A DNA stretch of 64,000 nt from G963667675 sp965249215 (GTDB taxonomy: Bacteria; Chloroflexota; Dehalococcoidia; Lucifugimonadales; UBA3495), in the NCBI GenBank assembly GCA_965249215.1, contig CBDFLN010000002.1:1966531-2030530 (forward strand). The letters are read 5' to 3'. Below the pieces are notes generated by a model that was given only the letters and a program-made list of their open reading frames with translations, did not search any database and had not been told where the DNA came from. A program made the position numbers and the translations under genes. Of this stretch, positions 1 to 9,134 are shown piece after piece; the first letter of the stretch is position 1, and each line of letters begins with the position of its first letter.

Positions 1-1
1 G

Positions 2-448
2 CGTTCGCTGACCTCGTTGCCGTTAGTCCTCAAGGGCATCAGCACCGCCGAGGACGCTCACCTGGCCGTGGAGCACGGCATCGACGGCATCTTTGTGTCC
101 ACCCACGCCGGGCGCGTGTCCGACGCTACCATGGGGGCCATAGAAATGTTGCCGGAGGTTGTAGACGCCGCCAAGGGCCGCGCCGAGGTCTACGTGGACT
201 CGGGCATCCGCCGGGGCAGCGACGTGATTAAAGCCTTGGCCCTGGGCGCCTGCGCCGTCGGCATAGGCCGGCCGTTGTTCTGGGGCCTGGCCGTGGCCGG
301 CGCTGAAGGGGTCCACGGCGTGCTGGAGCTGCTGCGTGGGGAAATCGACCGCTGCATGGCCTACTGCGGCCAGACAAACATTCGCGAGCTGGAGGCCGGG
401 CTTGTGAACATCCCCGCCAATTGGGGTCTGGGGACCACCAGGCCCTAA
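2..448 (+). CDS. FMN-dependent alpha-hydroxy acid dehydrogenase, C-terminal part
   Basis: The reading frame is open from the first bases of the window, so the N-terminal part of this gene lies outside it. The visible ~148 residues match the C-terminal half of the glycolate oxidase/lactate dehydrogenase (FMN) TIM barrel. They show a Lys in LVLKGI, the segment STHAGR in place of the usual SNHGGR that holds the catalytic His, then DSGIRRGSDVIKALALGA and IGRP, which bind the FMN phosphate. Enzymes of this family oxidise 2-hydroxy acids to 2-oxo acids in the cytoplasm. The substrate cannot be read from this fragment. The Ala after the catalytic His (usually Gly) is a mild deviation. Confidence 0.85.
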   Translation, partial: RSLTSLPLVLKGISTAEDAHLAVEHGIDGIFVSTHAGRVSDATMGAIEMLPEVVDAAKGRAEVYVDSGIRRGSDVIKALALGACAVGIGRPLFWGLAVAGAEGVHGVLELLRGEIDRCMAYCGQTNIRELEAGLVNIPANWGLGTTRP

Positions 449-468
449 ATTGTCCCAGGGGGGCTGCC

Positions 469-545
469 TTGGCTAAAGACTCCGTCCGGGTTGGACTCAT
501 CGGCGCCGGCCTCAACACCCGCATGGCTTCTACCACCCGTGAGGC
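469..545 (+). pseudogene. Possible 5' remnant of a Gfo/Idh/MocA-type oxidoreductase
   Basis: A TTG at 469 opens a frame reading AKDSVRVGLIGAGLNTR, which looks like the first beta strand and glycine-rich loop of an NAD-binding Rossmann fold, as in Gfo/Idh/MocA oxidoreductases. After about 18 residues the similarity ends, and the frame runs antisense into the next gene at 595. I read it as the stump of a gene whose remainder was lost by deletion. A chance match is possible because the fragment is so short. Confidence 0.35.
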
Positions 546-594
546 CCAGTGGCGAGCATCGCCAGCCCCGACGGATGCACGCCCGCTTCCCGAC

Positions 595-1350
595 CTAACT
601 CAGATGCTTTTCCAAGAAGGCGAAGACCTTGCTCCAACCGTCCACCGCCTGCTCCGCCCGGTAGGCGGCCCGGTCGTAATAGAAGAAACCGTGGCCCGCG
701 CCGTCGTACCGGTGGAACTCGTAGGACTTGTTGTGTCTCTTCAACGCCTCCTCGTGTAAGTCCACCTGCTCCGCCGTCGGCGCCTGGTCTTCGTTGCCGA
801 ATATACCCAGCAATGGGCAGGACAGGTCGGCGGTGTTTTCTATGGGGGCTACGGGCTGGTTTGCCGTCAGCTCGTCCCCGGAAGCAACCACTCGCCCGCC
901 CCAGCAGTCCACCGCGGCGTCAAACCCCCGGATGCGGCAACCGGACAGGACCGTCAGCCTCCCGCCAGAGCAGGTGCCGAAAAGCCCTACCTTGCCGTTC
1001 AGGTAAGGCAGCGACCGCAAGAACCGCATGGAGCCTTCGATGTCCCCCAGGGCCTGCTCGTCCGATATGCCGCCCGACTCCCTCACCTTCACGCCAATCT
1101 CCCTGGGGTCGCCGTGGCCCGTCCGGTGGTACAGGTTCGGCGAAATTGTCACGTAGCCGTGATGGGCGAAGCGGCGGGCCGTCTCCCGGTACCACTCGTC
1201 CCAACCTGGGGCATGGTGAATCAACACCATTCCGGGGTGGGGGCCGGGCCCCAGCGGCTTGGCCAGGTAAGCGCCGATGGCTTCGCCGTTATGCCCTTGG
1301 ACCGTGGTGGTTTCCGCCAGCATTCCTTCGTACATGTCAGTCTGGTACAT
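595..1350 (-). CDS. Dienelactone hydrolase family protein
   Basis: A 251-residue alpha/beta hydrolase of normal length for the dienelactone hydrolase family. The nucleophile elbow is GTCSGG, with Cys127 where the family has Cys in G-x-C-x-G-G. The acid is probably Asp188 (GNEDQ) and the base His220 (GAGHGFF). Such enzymes open lactone or ester bonds, classically dienelactone to maleylacetate in chloroaromatic breakdown, but many family members act on other esters. There is no signal peptide, so it should be cytoplasmic. Neighbouring genes are unrelated oxidoreductases and give no clear pathway. Confidence 0.85.
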   Translation of the reverse strand: MYQTDMYEGMLAETTTVQGHNGEAIGAYLAKPLGPGPHPGMVLIHHAPGWDEWYRETARRFAHHGYVTISPNLYHRTGHGDPREIGVKVRESGGISDEQALGDIEGSMRFLRSLPYLNGKVGLFGTCSGGRLTVLSGCRIRGFDAAVDCWGGRVVASGDELTANQPVAPIENTADLSCPLLGIFGNEDQAPTAEQVDLHEEALKRHNKSYEFHRYDGAGHGFFYYDRAAYRAEQAVDGWSKVFAFLEKHLS

Positions 1351-1470
1351 GGGTCAACTCCTATAACGAGGATCAATCAAGCTTGAAACAGCGTGAGGCC
1401 TGAGTCAATGCGCCAGGTTTTCCGACCTTGCCGCCGGTCGCCACCGGCGTTCTCCCACTGCCGGCTTGCT

Positions 1471-2484
1471 TTACGCCGGCTGCCACCTCAGAAGTCCCGA
1501 GTTTTCCAGCGCCGACGGGTTCACGCAGGACATGGGCCACCGGCCTCTAAACACCAACGCTATCTCCCGCCCCACCCGGCGCCTTGCCCCCTCCTCGTAC
1601 CTGGACGACGCCGAAGCGACGTGGGCCGTCAACGTAACGTTCTCCAAGCCCAGGATGGGGTTTTGGGGATCCGGCGGCTCCTGTTCCAGAACGTCCAGCG
1701 CAGCATGACCAATCCACCCTTCCTGCAGGGCCCTGGTCATGGCCGCCTCGTCCACCGTGATGCCCCTGCCAGTGTTGACGAAGATGGCCTGGGGTTTCAT
1801 CAACCTGAACTGCTCCTCACCGATCATCTTTCTAGTTCCCCCAGTGCCGGGAAGATGATTGGACACAATATCCGAACGTTGCAGCAGCTCCGTCAACTCC
1901 ACCGGCTCTACTCCGTGTTGCACGATCACTGTTTCCCTGACGAATGGGTCGTAGGCCAGGATGCGCAGGCCGAACGCCTTCATCAACGGGACAACAGCCC
2001 TGGCGATGTTCCCAAATGAAATTAGCCCCAGGGTCTGTCCGTACAGGCGCGGCAATTCACGTATTGCCGGCTTGCCTTCGTCCCAACGCCCCTCGCGGAC
2101 CATCTTATCCGTCGCCAACAGCCGGCGGTGCCCAGCCAGGATCAGCGCCGCCGTGTGCTCCGCCACCTCTTGCACAAAGGTGTCCGGGCAATTGGTTACC
2201 GGTATGCCCTTGGCTGCCGCCGCGGGGACGTCCACCAAGTCCGTGCCCACGCTGTCCAGGGCGATAATCTTGCACTGGGTCAGCCCGTTAATAACCCTCT
2301 GGCTTACCGGCATCTCCCTGACGATTAGCGCGTCCGCGTCCTGCGCGCCGGCAAGAAACTCATCGTCCGACCCGGAGGGGACTTCGACCAGCTCCAAGTC
2401 CAGCCCCTGTAGCCCCTCCAACTCGAACCTGTAGTCGTCGGTAATGTTGGGACGCCCCTGCGCCACGACTTTGTACTTCGCCAC
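1471..2484 (-). CDS. D-isomer specific 2-hydroxyacid dehydrogenase (CtBP/SerA-like)
   Basis: A 337-residue protein with the two-domain layout of NAD-dependent 2-hydroxyacid dehydrogenases. The NAD-binding loop reads GLISFGNIA near residue 153, and a catalytic Arg lies in VNTGRG. The Glu probably comes from LEQEPP and the His from LTAHVAS. The degenerate glycine loop (ISFGNIA rather than GxGxxG) resembles the C-terminal-binding-protein branch. It would interconvert a 2-oxo acid and a D-2-hydroxy acid in the cytoplasm. It lacks the ACT domain of true phosphoglycerate dehydrogenase, so a role in serine synthesis is not indicated. Confidence 0.85.
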   Translation of the reverse strand: MAKYKVVAQGRPNITDDYRFELEGLQGLDLELVEVPSGSDDEFLAGAQDADALIVREMPVSQRVINGLTQCKIIALDSVGTDLVDVPAAAAKGIPVTNCPDTFVQEVAEHTAALILAGHRRLLATDKMVREGRWDEGKPAIRELPRLYGQTLGLISFGNIARAVVPLMKAFGLRILAYDPFVRETVIVQHGVEPVELTELLQRSDIVSNHLPGTGGTRKMIGEEQFRLMKPQAIFVNTGRGITVDEAAMTRALQEGWIGHAALDVLEQEPPDPQNPILGLENVTLTAHVASASSRYEEGARRRVGREIALVFRGRWPMSCVNPSALENSGLLRWQPA

Positions 2485-2758
2485 GCTGCCCCCCTGACTT
2501 CAGTGTCGATTACTGCCGTCGGTGCGTAAATCGGGGTTGGCCCTAGCTTATGTCAAGCCGCCGGATATGTCCAGGCAAACGGGGCAAAGCCGTCATCTGC
2601 AGGCTCTCTGGAGTTTCAGATGGTCTATCCTGGGCCCTCGAACCAATCGTGCAGCGTTTCGCCCCGGCACAACGTGCTACCGTAGAGCGCTATGCAATCG
2701 CCGCCTTACAAGGGCCGAAGCTAAAACCTGTGCTTTGGGAAGAGGGCGTCGGGCCCGT

Positions 2759-3754
2759 TCAGGGCATGCGTAGGTCCGGTTGTGTGTCCACGCCGTAGCT
2801 GGCGAACACCTCGTCTATCTGCCGCAGGTCCTCTGCCGACAATGCCCACTCAAGGACCCCCAGGTTCTCTTCCACTTCTGCAACGGTGTGGGTGCCGATC
2901 GGCGCAACGCTGACGGCGGTGTTGGACAGGACCCACCTCAACGCAAGTTGAGGCATTGTCTTGCCCCGCTTCGCGGCGATGGCTCTCAAGTCCCCGACAA
3001 GGCCCAGATTTCTCTCATAAGCCTCGTCGGTATATATGCCCCCGTCCCACTCGGGCCGGCTGACCGCCCGGGTATCGTTGTCCCGGTACTTGGTGTCCAT
3101 GGTGAATATCCCCGACAGGATTCCGAAGCCCAGGGGCGCGAAGGCCATCACGCCGATGCCTTGTTCCCGGCAGTACGGGAAAATCTCCCGGCCCATCCTG
3201 CGGTCGAACATGTTGAAACCGCATTGGACCACGTCAACCTGCCGCGTCTTCTGGCATTCCTTGATTTGGTCCACGTTCACGTTGCACAAGCCGACGGCCC
3301 TGGCTTTCCCTTGCTGCACCACGTTGTCCAGGGCGTCCATGGTCTCCTCGAAGGGCGTGGTCACGTCCGGCAGGTGGATCAAATACACGTCAACGTAGTC
3401 TGTCCTTAACCTCTGCAAGCTCTCGTCGATCGAGGCAATGACGGGCCCTCTCCGGCTGTCCCGGCCTTGGGACTCGGGCCGGCCCGGATATCCGATGCCG
3501 CATTTGGTGATCAACACCACGTCCTTCCGGCGCGGGCCCAGGGCCCGGCCGTACATCCGCTCCGAGTCCCCGCCGCCGTACGTCGCCGCGGTATCGAAAC
3601 AGGTGATCCCCAGGTCTATGGCGCGGGATATGGCCTCCACCATGTCTTGGCCGTAGCCATTGGTCCCACCGGCGTTCGGCACCCGATAGTCCATGCCGCC
3701 CAGGCCGATTGCCGACACGGTGATGTCTGTGTTGCCAAATCTTCGGTATTCCAT
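2759..3754 (-). CDS. Aldo/keto reductase
   Basis: An NADPH-type aldo/keto reductase of 331 residues. I start it at the ATG at 3754 because a GAGGAGG ribosome site lies just upstream; a TTG 18 bases further out sits inside that site. The catalytic tetrad is visible as Asp54 (CFDTA), Tyr59 (TYGGGDSE), Lys84 (LITKCG) and His127 (LIHLPD). The length and the TYGGGDSE segment fit the L-galactose dehydrogenase/YdhF-like branches. Family members reduce aldehydes or oxidise sugars in the cytoplasm; the substrate is unknown. Confidence 0.9.
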   Translation of the reverse strand: MEYRRFGNTDITVSAIGLGGMDYRVPNAGGTNGYGQDMVEAISRAIDLGITCFDTAATYGGGDSERMYGRALGPRRKDVVLITKCGIGYPGRPESQGRDSRRGPVIASIDESLQRLRTDYVDVYLIHLPDVTTPFEETMDALDNVVQQGKARAVGLCNVNVDQIKECQKTRQVDVVQCGFNMFDRRMGREIFPYCREQGIGVMAFAPLGFGILSGIFTMDTKYRDNDTRAVSRPEWDGGIYTDEAYERNLGLVGDLRAIAAKRGKTMPQLALRWVLSNTAVSVAPIGTHTVAEVEENLGVLEWALSAEDLRQIDEVFASYGVDTQPDLRMP

Positions 3755-3814
3755 CGATGGGCCTCCTCTCAACGGTTTACGCGTTGTGGCGTCAGTAAGG
3801 GGGTACAGGGGCGA

Positions 3815-3843
3815 TTGACCCGCTCAGCGTACCGTATTATAGT
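3815..3843 (+). promoter_or_regulatory. Sigma70-type promoter for the RdhA-like gene
   Basis: TTGACC at 3815-3820 and TATAGT at 3838-3843 are separated by 17 bases. This leaves a leader of about 110 bases before the ATG at 3962. The match and the correct orientation between divergent genes make a promoter likely. Confidence 0.55.
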
Positions 3844-3961
3844 CCAAGCTATCCAGGGGGCACATGTTAGAGACAATCGATTCGGTCTGGAGAATACGGG
3901 GCTGTTCTCCAGATAGCGCGCTGACCAATTGCAAGCCGAGACTCTCTGCGGAGGGGCCAAT

Positions 3962-5242
3962 ATGCTGAAGATCGGACACCAGGTGGTCAGACCCGGCAAG
4001 ACTCTTAAGGGCGACCCGGTAACCATTCCCGTTGCCGAAGAACTGGAAACCATACCCGGCATACCTCTGAACCAACGGGAAATCGATTGGTATTCCCGGG
4101 AATATCCCTTGGAGAGGCATTACGAGGCCGAGCGGTCTTCCTATGGGTGGTTCTACGCCAATCGCAACCTCAACGTGCAAATGGGGCATATCGACCGGGA
4201 GCATGAGAAGTTGTCCCGCAGCCTCATTCTTGCAGGACGGGAAACCGCCGACATGCAACCCACCGCCGAGCCCGCCGGCGAGGACGTTACCGACCTTATC
4301 AAGGACCACGCCAAGCGTCTTGGATTCTTGGAAGTTGGCTTCACCGCTTATGACCATCGCTACGAGTTCAAAGCCAAGAAGGGCTTTACCCAGCTCCCCA
4401 CCGCCATTTGCCTGGCCTACGAGCAGGACTACGAGGCCACCCAGACCATTCCCAGCATCGATGCCGAGATCGTCCACGCCAGCGGCTACCGGACTCAGGC
4501 CGCCGCCGGGCTGAAGCTGGGCAATCTCATTCGGTCCCTGGGTTACCAGGCCCACGTCATTCACACCAGCGACTCCACCGGCCCCATCATTCCCATGTTC
4601 GTCGCCGCCGGTCTGGGCCAGTTGGGCGCCTGCGGTTACCTGCTTACTCCCCACGAAGGCAGCCGGGCCCGCTTGATAATGGTCACCACCGACGCGAAGG
4701 TCACTTACGACAAGCCCGTTGACTACGGGATTCACGCCTTTTGCCAAATCTGCCAGGTCTGCGTCAACCGATGTCCCGGGCGCGCCTTGATGCGGGACAA
4801 GATTTGGTGGCGCGGCTCCGAAAAGAACAAGCTCTACTACAAGCGCTGTATGCCCGTTCTCACCCGTTACGTCGGCTGCGGCGTCTGCATGAAGGTGTGC
4901 CCCATCCAGAAGTACGGCATGAAGAACGTCATGGAGCACTATGTCGAGACCGGCCAGGTCCTGGGCAAGGGCACCCACGACCTGGAAGGCTACACCTTGG
5001 AGGGAAAGGGCTACTTCGGACCCGGTGAACTGCCGGTTTTCGACCGCGACTTCTTCACCTCCATGCCCACTGGTAACTCCAGCCAGTGGGCGTTCGAGAA
5101 TTTCAAGAAAAAGGCCTTGGCCGCGGGCGGCGCCGTGACCAACGAGGCGCTGGCGGAGTTCAAGCAAGACGTCATTGACGCCATCCATGAGGACAACCAG
5201 GATATCGAGCTAACGGGAGGCTACAACGAAGCCTACGTCTAG
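3962..5242 (+). CDS. Reductive-dehalogenase-like (RdhA/QueG-type) 4Fe-4S protein
   Basis: About 426 residues from the ATG at 3962, chosen because GGAGGGG lies 7-8 bases upstream. The C-terminal third holds two ferredoxin-like clusters: CQICQVCVNRCP (Cys261, 264, 267, 271) and C296 with CGVCMKVCP (Cys306, 309, 313). Before them, AGLGQLGACGYLLTPHEG and ARLIMVTTDAKV match the core of corrinoid-dependent RdhA/QueG proteins. There is no twin-arginine signal and no RdhB-like anchor gene beside it, so it is probably cytoplasmic. No flavin or ferredoxin reductase domain is fused. True dehalogenase activity is inference; the family also holds other corrinoid reductases. It probably shares a transcript with the downstream amidohydrolase. 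Confidence 0.75.
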   Translation: MLKIGHQVVRPGKTLKGDPVTIPVAEELETIPGIPLNQREIDWYSREYPLERHYEAERSSYGWFYANRNLNVQMGHIDREHEKLSRSLILAGRETADMQPTAEPAGEDVTDLIKDHAKRLGFLEVGFTAYDHRYEFKAKKGFTQLPTAICLAYEQDYEATQTIPSIDAEIVHASGYRTQAAAGLKLGNLIRSLGYQAHVIHTSDSTGPIIPMFVAAGLGQLGACGYLLTPHEGSRARLIMVTTDAKVTYDKPVDYGIHAFCQICQVCVNRCPGRALMRDKIWWRGSEKNKLYYKRCMPVLTRYVGCGVCMKVCPIQKYGMKNVMEHYVETGQVLGKGTHDLEGYTLEGKGYFGPGELPVFDRDFFTSMPTGNSSQWAFENFKKKALAAGGAVTNEALAEFKQDVIDAIHEDNQDIELTGGYNEAYV

Positions 5243-5307
5243 CAACGCCGTTGCAGCATCATTCAGGTCTGCGTCCCATCGGGAAAGCATTGGTTGAGAG
5301 GTCAATC

Positions 5308-6438
5308 ATGTCCAGCTACAGGGTCATATCGTCTGACAACCACGTAGTCGAGCCGGCGGACTTGTGGACCAGCAGAGGTGAGTCCAGGTTCAAGGATAGA
5401 ATGCCCTACGTTGAAACCGTGGACGGAAGCGACTGGTGGTTCTGTGAGGGCATGCAAGTCATGGGCCTCTCCATAGCTGGAGCCCAGGCCGGGGTAAGGT
5501 TCGAAGAGCCGGACAAACTTAAAGATGACGCTGCATTCGAAGACGTGCGTCCGGGGGGTTACATTCCTGAAGAGCACGTCAAAGACATGGACCTCGACGG
5601 CGTCGACGTGAGCATAATCTATCCCACCCTCTGCAATGCCCTCTTCATCTCCGTTGCAGACACCGAGCTTCTAAGCTCCGTTTACCGGACGTACAACGAT
5701 TGGATTGCCGAGTTCTGCACTGCAGCCCCCAGGCGTCTCAAGGCCATCGCCCAGTTGAACATGGATGATGTCCAAAAGGGCATAAGCGAGTTGGAACGCT
5801 GCGCCAAGATGGGCTTCATTGGGGCGGTGACCCCCGTCTTTCCTCCCGGGGGGCGGACCTATGACCGGCCCGAGTACGAACCCCTTTGGGCCGCGGCCCA
5901 GGACCTGGGAATCCCCCTCAGCCTCCACATTGGCACCAATCGCCTCGGCGCCGGCGATGAATTTGACCGCGTCTTCCAGAAACTGATGCCTACCGCCACC
6001 TACAAGGTCAACAAAGACTACTGGGTGCGTATGTCTCTGGGCAGCATCATCTTGAGTGGTGTTCTCGAGCGCTACCCCAAACTGCAAGTGGGATCGGTCG
6101 AGCACGATCTGTCCTGGGCGCCCTACTTCCTGGACCGCCTCGACTACACCTACACCCAGCGAATCCATAGTGACTCCGACTACCTGTTCAAAGATCATGC
6201 CCTTCCCAGTGACTTCTTCCACAATAACGTGTTCCTGGGGTTCCAGGAGGACGCCTTGGGGATAAGAGACCGGCACATCATAGGCGTGGACAATTTGCAA
6301 TGGGGTGGAGACTATCCCCACGCCGAGGGGACTTTCCCCAGGAGCCGCGAGATACTGGAGGAGATCCTGGCGGACTGTACCGAGGAAGAAAAGGCCAAGA
6401 TAGCCGGCGGCAACGCCGCCAGGGTATACAACCTCTAA
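5308..6438 (+). CDS. Amidohydrolase (amidohydrolase_2 / ACMSD-like)
   Basis: The start is the ATG at 5308, which has GAGAGG a few bases upstream, giving 376 residues. The N-terminal SSDNHVVEP takes the place of the H-x-H metal motif (D-x-H type). SLHIGTN, VEHDLSWAPYFLD and GGDYPHAEG follow in the order expected for a TIM-barrel metal hydrolase or decarboxylase related to ACMSD. The Asp in GGDYPH is the usual catalytic acid. It lies 65 bases after the RdhA-like gene and likely shares its transcript. The substrate is not evident; this family includes decarboxylases of aromatic acids. Confidence 0.85.
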   Translation: MSSYRVISSDNHVVEPADLWTSRGESRFKDRMPYVETVDGSDWWFCEGMQVMGLSIAGAQAGVRFEEPDKLKDDAAFEDVRPGGYIPEEHVKDMDLDGVDVSIIYPTLCNALFISVADTELLSSVYRTYNDWIAEFCTAAPRRLKAIAQLNMDDVQKGISELERCAKMGFIGAVTPVFPPGGRTYDRPEYEPLWAAAQDLGIPLSLHIGTNRLGAGDEFDRVFQKLMPTATYKVNKDYWVRMSLGSIILSGVLERYPKLQVGSVEHDLSWAPYFLDRLDYTYTQRIHSDSDYLFKDHALPSDFFHNNVFLGFQEDALGIRDRHIIGVDNLQWGGDYPHAEGTFPRSREILEEILADCTEEEKAKIAGGNAARVYNL

Positions 6439-6491
6439 CTCCGGCCTGATCCCAGCAGCTCTAACAAGAACAAACCCCCAAGGAGAAGCCC

Positions 6492-7910
6492 GTGGCCGAA
6501 CACGACGTTGCGCTGATGGCCCACTTGTTACGTCGCGCCGGGTTTGGGGCGAGCCGCGATGAGATTGAAGCCAAAGCGGCCCGGGGGTACGACGCAACGC
6601 TACAAGAACTCCTAGACCCGCTGAGCCAACCGGAAATCGAGGAAGACTTGATGTTCCGGTTGCATCCCTTCTGGTACCAGAGCCCCGCCCTCCCCTCTCA
6701 TGAGTGGGTCCATCGAATGATTGCCAGCCCCCGCCAGCTTCAAGAGAAGATGTCCCTCTTCTGGCACATGGTCTTCTGCGCCGGGTACAGCAAGATCGAC
6801 GTCGGGCAGGAGTTGGGACACATGGTCGCCATGTTCCGGGAACACGGCATGGGCAACTTCCGGGACCTGCTGTATCGGCTGTGCACCAATCCCGGCATGC
6901 TTTACTACCTGGACAACAACGAAAGCCACAAGGATGCCTTGAACGAGAACTTCGGCCGGGAGCTCCTGGAGCTCTTCTCCATCGGCGTGGGCATGGACGA
7001 GGAGCTCAACTACACCGAGGACGACGTCAAGGCTTGCGCCCGGGCCTTCACCGGCTGGAACATAGCCCCCGCATACCCTCCTTTTCCCCACGGCCGCAGC
7101 CGCTGGGAGTTCCGGTTCGACCCTGCCGACCACGACGATGGCGAGAAGACCTTCCTGGGAGAGACTGGCCGTTGGAACGGCGACGACATCCTCGACATCA
7201 TCTGTAAACATCCCGCCGCGGCCAGGTTCATTGCGCGCCATCTGTACAGTTTCTTCGTGGCCGACGAGCCGCCGGTGCCCGCATGGCGCCTGACCCCTCC
7301 ACTGGACCTGGGCCTGCTCCAGGCCATGGAGCAGGCCTACTTCGACTCCGGCTACGACATCACCCCTATGCTGCGGGTCTTGTTCACCTCAGGGTCCTTC
7401 AAGTCCGAGGCGGTGCGCTTCGCCAAGGTCAAGAGCCCTGTAGAGATGGTGGCCGGGACCATGAGACTGGTTGAAGACCACCGGGAGATCAAGCCGGGGC
7501 TGTACGACATATCCCAGAAGTCCACGTACATGGGGATGGACCTGATGAACCCGCCGTCGGTGGAAGGCTGGCACACCGGTCGGGAATGGATCGACAGCGG
7601 CACCTTGGTGGAGCGAATCAACTATGCTACCGAACTGTTGGGGAATACCGATTTGCCAGGCGTCAGGTCCCTGGTAAACCGGCTAAAGTCGCGGTCCAAG
7701 GCCCTGTCTCCAGAGGCCTTCGTAGACGGCTGTCTCGACCTTGTAGGTCCGATGACCGTGGATAGCGAGACCCGCTCCGAGTTGGTCGCCTACGCCAGCA
7801 AGGGCGGAGAACTCCGCCATCGGTCCAATGCGGAGGATGAGGACTTTACCCGGCGCACCGGCGAAATGTTCCAGATGATAGCCTCAACCGCCGAATTCCA
7901 GTTCGAATAG
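6492..7910 (+). CDS. DUF1800 family protein
   Basis: A 472-residue protein starting at GTG 6492, with AGGAGA about 8 bases upstream. It follows the DUF1800 pattern: an N-terminal HLLRRAGFGAS segment, LQEKMSLFWHMVF, NENFGRELLELFSIGV, and a C-terminal MNPPSVEGWHTGREWI. The function of DUF1800 is unknown. Elsewhere these genes usually pair with a DUF1501 gene, but here the next gene encodes an NHL-repeat protein instead. I see no signal peptide. The spacing of 53 bases from the amidohydrolase suggests one operon. Confidence 0.85.
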   Translation: MAEHDVALMAHLLRRAGFGASRDEIEAKAARGYDATLQELLDPLSQPEIEEDLMFRLHPFWYQSPALPSHEWVHRMIASPRQLQEKMSLFWHMVFCAGYSKIDVGQELGHMVAMFREHGMGNFRDLLYRLCTNPGMLYYLDNNESHKDALNENFGRELLELFSIGVGMDEELNYTEDDVKACARAFTGWNIAPAYPPFPHGRSRWEFRFDPADHDDGEKTFLGETGRWNGDDILDIICKHPAAARFIARHLYSFFVADEPPVPAWRLTPPLDLGLLQAMEQAYFDSGYDITPMLRVLFTSGSFKSEAVRFAKVKSPVEMVAGTMRLVEDHREIKPGLYDISQKSTYMGMDLMNPPSVEGWHTGREWIDSGTLVERINYATELLGNTDLPGVRSLVNRLKSRSKALSPEAFVDGCLDLVGPMTVDSETRSELVAYASKGGELRHRSNAEDEDFTRRTGEMFQMIASTAEFQFE

Positions 7911-7948
7911 CCTGCCCTATCTGATTCGAGAACGCCCAGCCAAAAGCA

Positions 7949-8953
7949 ATGTCAACCCATTTTTTCGGTCTAAACCAACGGGCCTACGACTACAGCCATT
8001 CGCTCGGGCGGCTCGAAATGTCGGGCGTCGGCTTCCGCAGCCCGGTGGACTTCGCCATTGGCGCTGAAGGCGTCGCCTACGTCTTGAACCGTTCCTACGA
8101 GAAGCGCCCCGACGGTGTCCACGTAACCATGATGACCTTGGACGAGGAGTACATCACCGAGTTCTCGTCCTACGGGGAAGCGGATGGGCAGCTCGTTTGG
8201 CCCACGTCCATTGCCCTGGATCCCCAGGGCAACGTCTACGTCGCCGACGAGTGGCTGAATCGCATAACCGTCTTTGACCAAGACGGCGAACTCCTGGGTA
8301 GTTGGGGTAAGCCGGGTTCCGGCGACGGGGAATTGGACCGCCCGTCGGGCATCGCCATAAGTGGCGACGGCGCTTTGTTTCTCACCGATAGCCGCAACCA
8401 TCGGGTGCAGAAGTTCTCTCTGGACGGCCTATTTCAGGGCAAGTTCGGCAATTTCGGAGACGGACCGGGCCGGTTTAACCTTCCCTGGGGCATCGGCCTG
8501 GACAAAGACGGCCAGGTGCTCGTAGCCGATTGGCGCAACGACCGTATCCAGCAGTTCACCGCCAGCGGCCGGTGGCAGGCCAGCTTCGGCCAGTCGGGCA
8601 GCGGCGTTGGCCAGTTCAACCGGCCCAACTCCGTGTGTGTGGACCAGGACGGGGACATCTACGTTGCGGACTGTTTCAACAACCGGGTCCAGGTGCTGGA
8701 TTCGGAGGGCCGGTTCGTCACCTCAATCCTCGGCGACCATCGACTGTCCCGCTTGGGCAGAGAGAAACTCATGGCCAACCCGGATATGATTCGCCAGCGG
8801 GCCTTGGCTTATGCCAACAATCCCGACTATGACCAGCGCTTCGACCACCCCAATGCGGTGAAAATCGACCCCAGTGGCCGTGTTTGTGTTCTGGACCCCG
8901 TCCGAGGACGAATCCAGGTCTACGTCAAGTCCAAGGACCCGGCGCTGGCCTAG
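7949..8953 (+). CDS. NHL-repeat beta-propeller protein
   Basis: A 334-residue protein with about five to six NHL repeats between residues 30 and 330. They are recognisable by recurring PSGIAISGDGALFLTDSRNH- and VADWRNDRIQQF-like units. NHL propellers bind proteins or small ligands, and some act as lyases of the peptidylglycine-amidating type. There is no signal peptide and no extra catalytic domain. It follows the DUF1800 gene by 38 bases and probably belongs to the same operon. No clear ribosome site precedes the ATG at 7949, so the start is less certain. Confidence 0.85.
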   Translation: MSTHFFGLNQRAYDYSHSLGRLEMSGVGFRSPVDFAIGAEGVAYVLNRSYEKRPDGVHVTMMTLDEEYITEFSSYGEADGQLVWPTSIALDPQGNVYVADEWLNRITVFDQDGELLGSWGKPGSGDGELDRPSGIAISGDGALFLTDSRNHRVQKFSLDGLFQGKFGNFGDGPGRFNLPWGIGLDKDGQVLVADWRNDRIQQFTASGRWQASFGQSGSGVGQFNRPNSVCVDQDGDIYVADCFNNRVQVLDSEGRFVTSILGDHRLSRLGREKLMANPDMIRQRALAYANNPDYDQRFDHPNAVKIDPSGRVCVLDPVRGRIQVYVKSKDPALA

Positions 8954-9033
8954 TCCACCCGCTCCAGTCGCGGCCGGAGACTTTTCACAACCTTCGTCCC
9001 GCGCACAAATGCTCTCTTAGCTGGAGCCTGGGT

Positions 9034-9096
9034 TGTCCGTTCGTCCTGAGCCTGTCCTGAGCCCGTCGAAGGGGGAAATCGAAGGGCGTACGGACG
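9034..9096. repeat. REP-A dispersed palindromic repeat
   Basis: A 63-base copy of the family GTCCGTTCGTCCTGAG...CGAAGGGCG, with GTCCGT at one end and ACGGAC at the other. It lies between two convergent genes. The internal parts CCTGAGC and GTCGAAGG recur in all other copies in the window. Confidence 0.85.
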
Positions 9097-9134
9097 ACCG
9101 CGGTTGTGCTAGGGTATCCGGCCCGTCATCCGGC

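Noticed and set aside
549..1403. Plus-strand open frame opposite the dienelactone hydrolase gene
   Set aside because: Arg/Pro/Ser-rich antisense product; the minus-strand gene has its full catalytic triad.
3824..5188. 454-codon minus-strand open frame opposite the RdhA-like gene
   Set aside because: It covers the coding strand of an Fe-S protein with two complete cluster motifs and shows only antisense-type composition.
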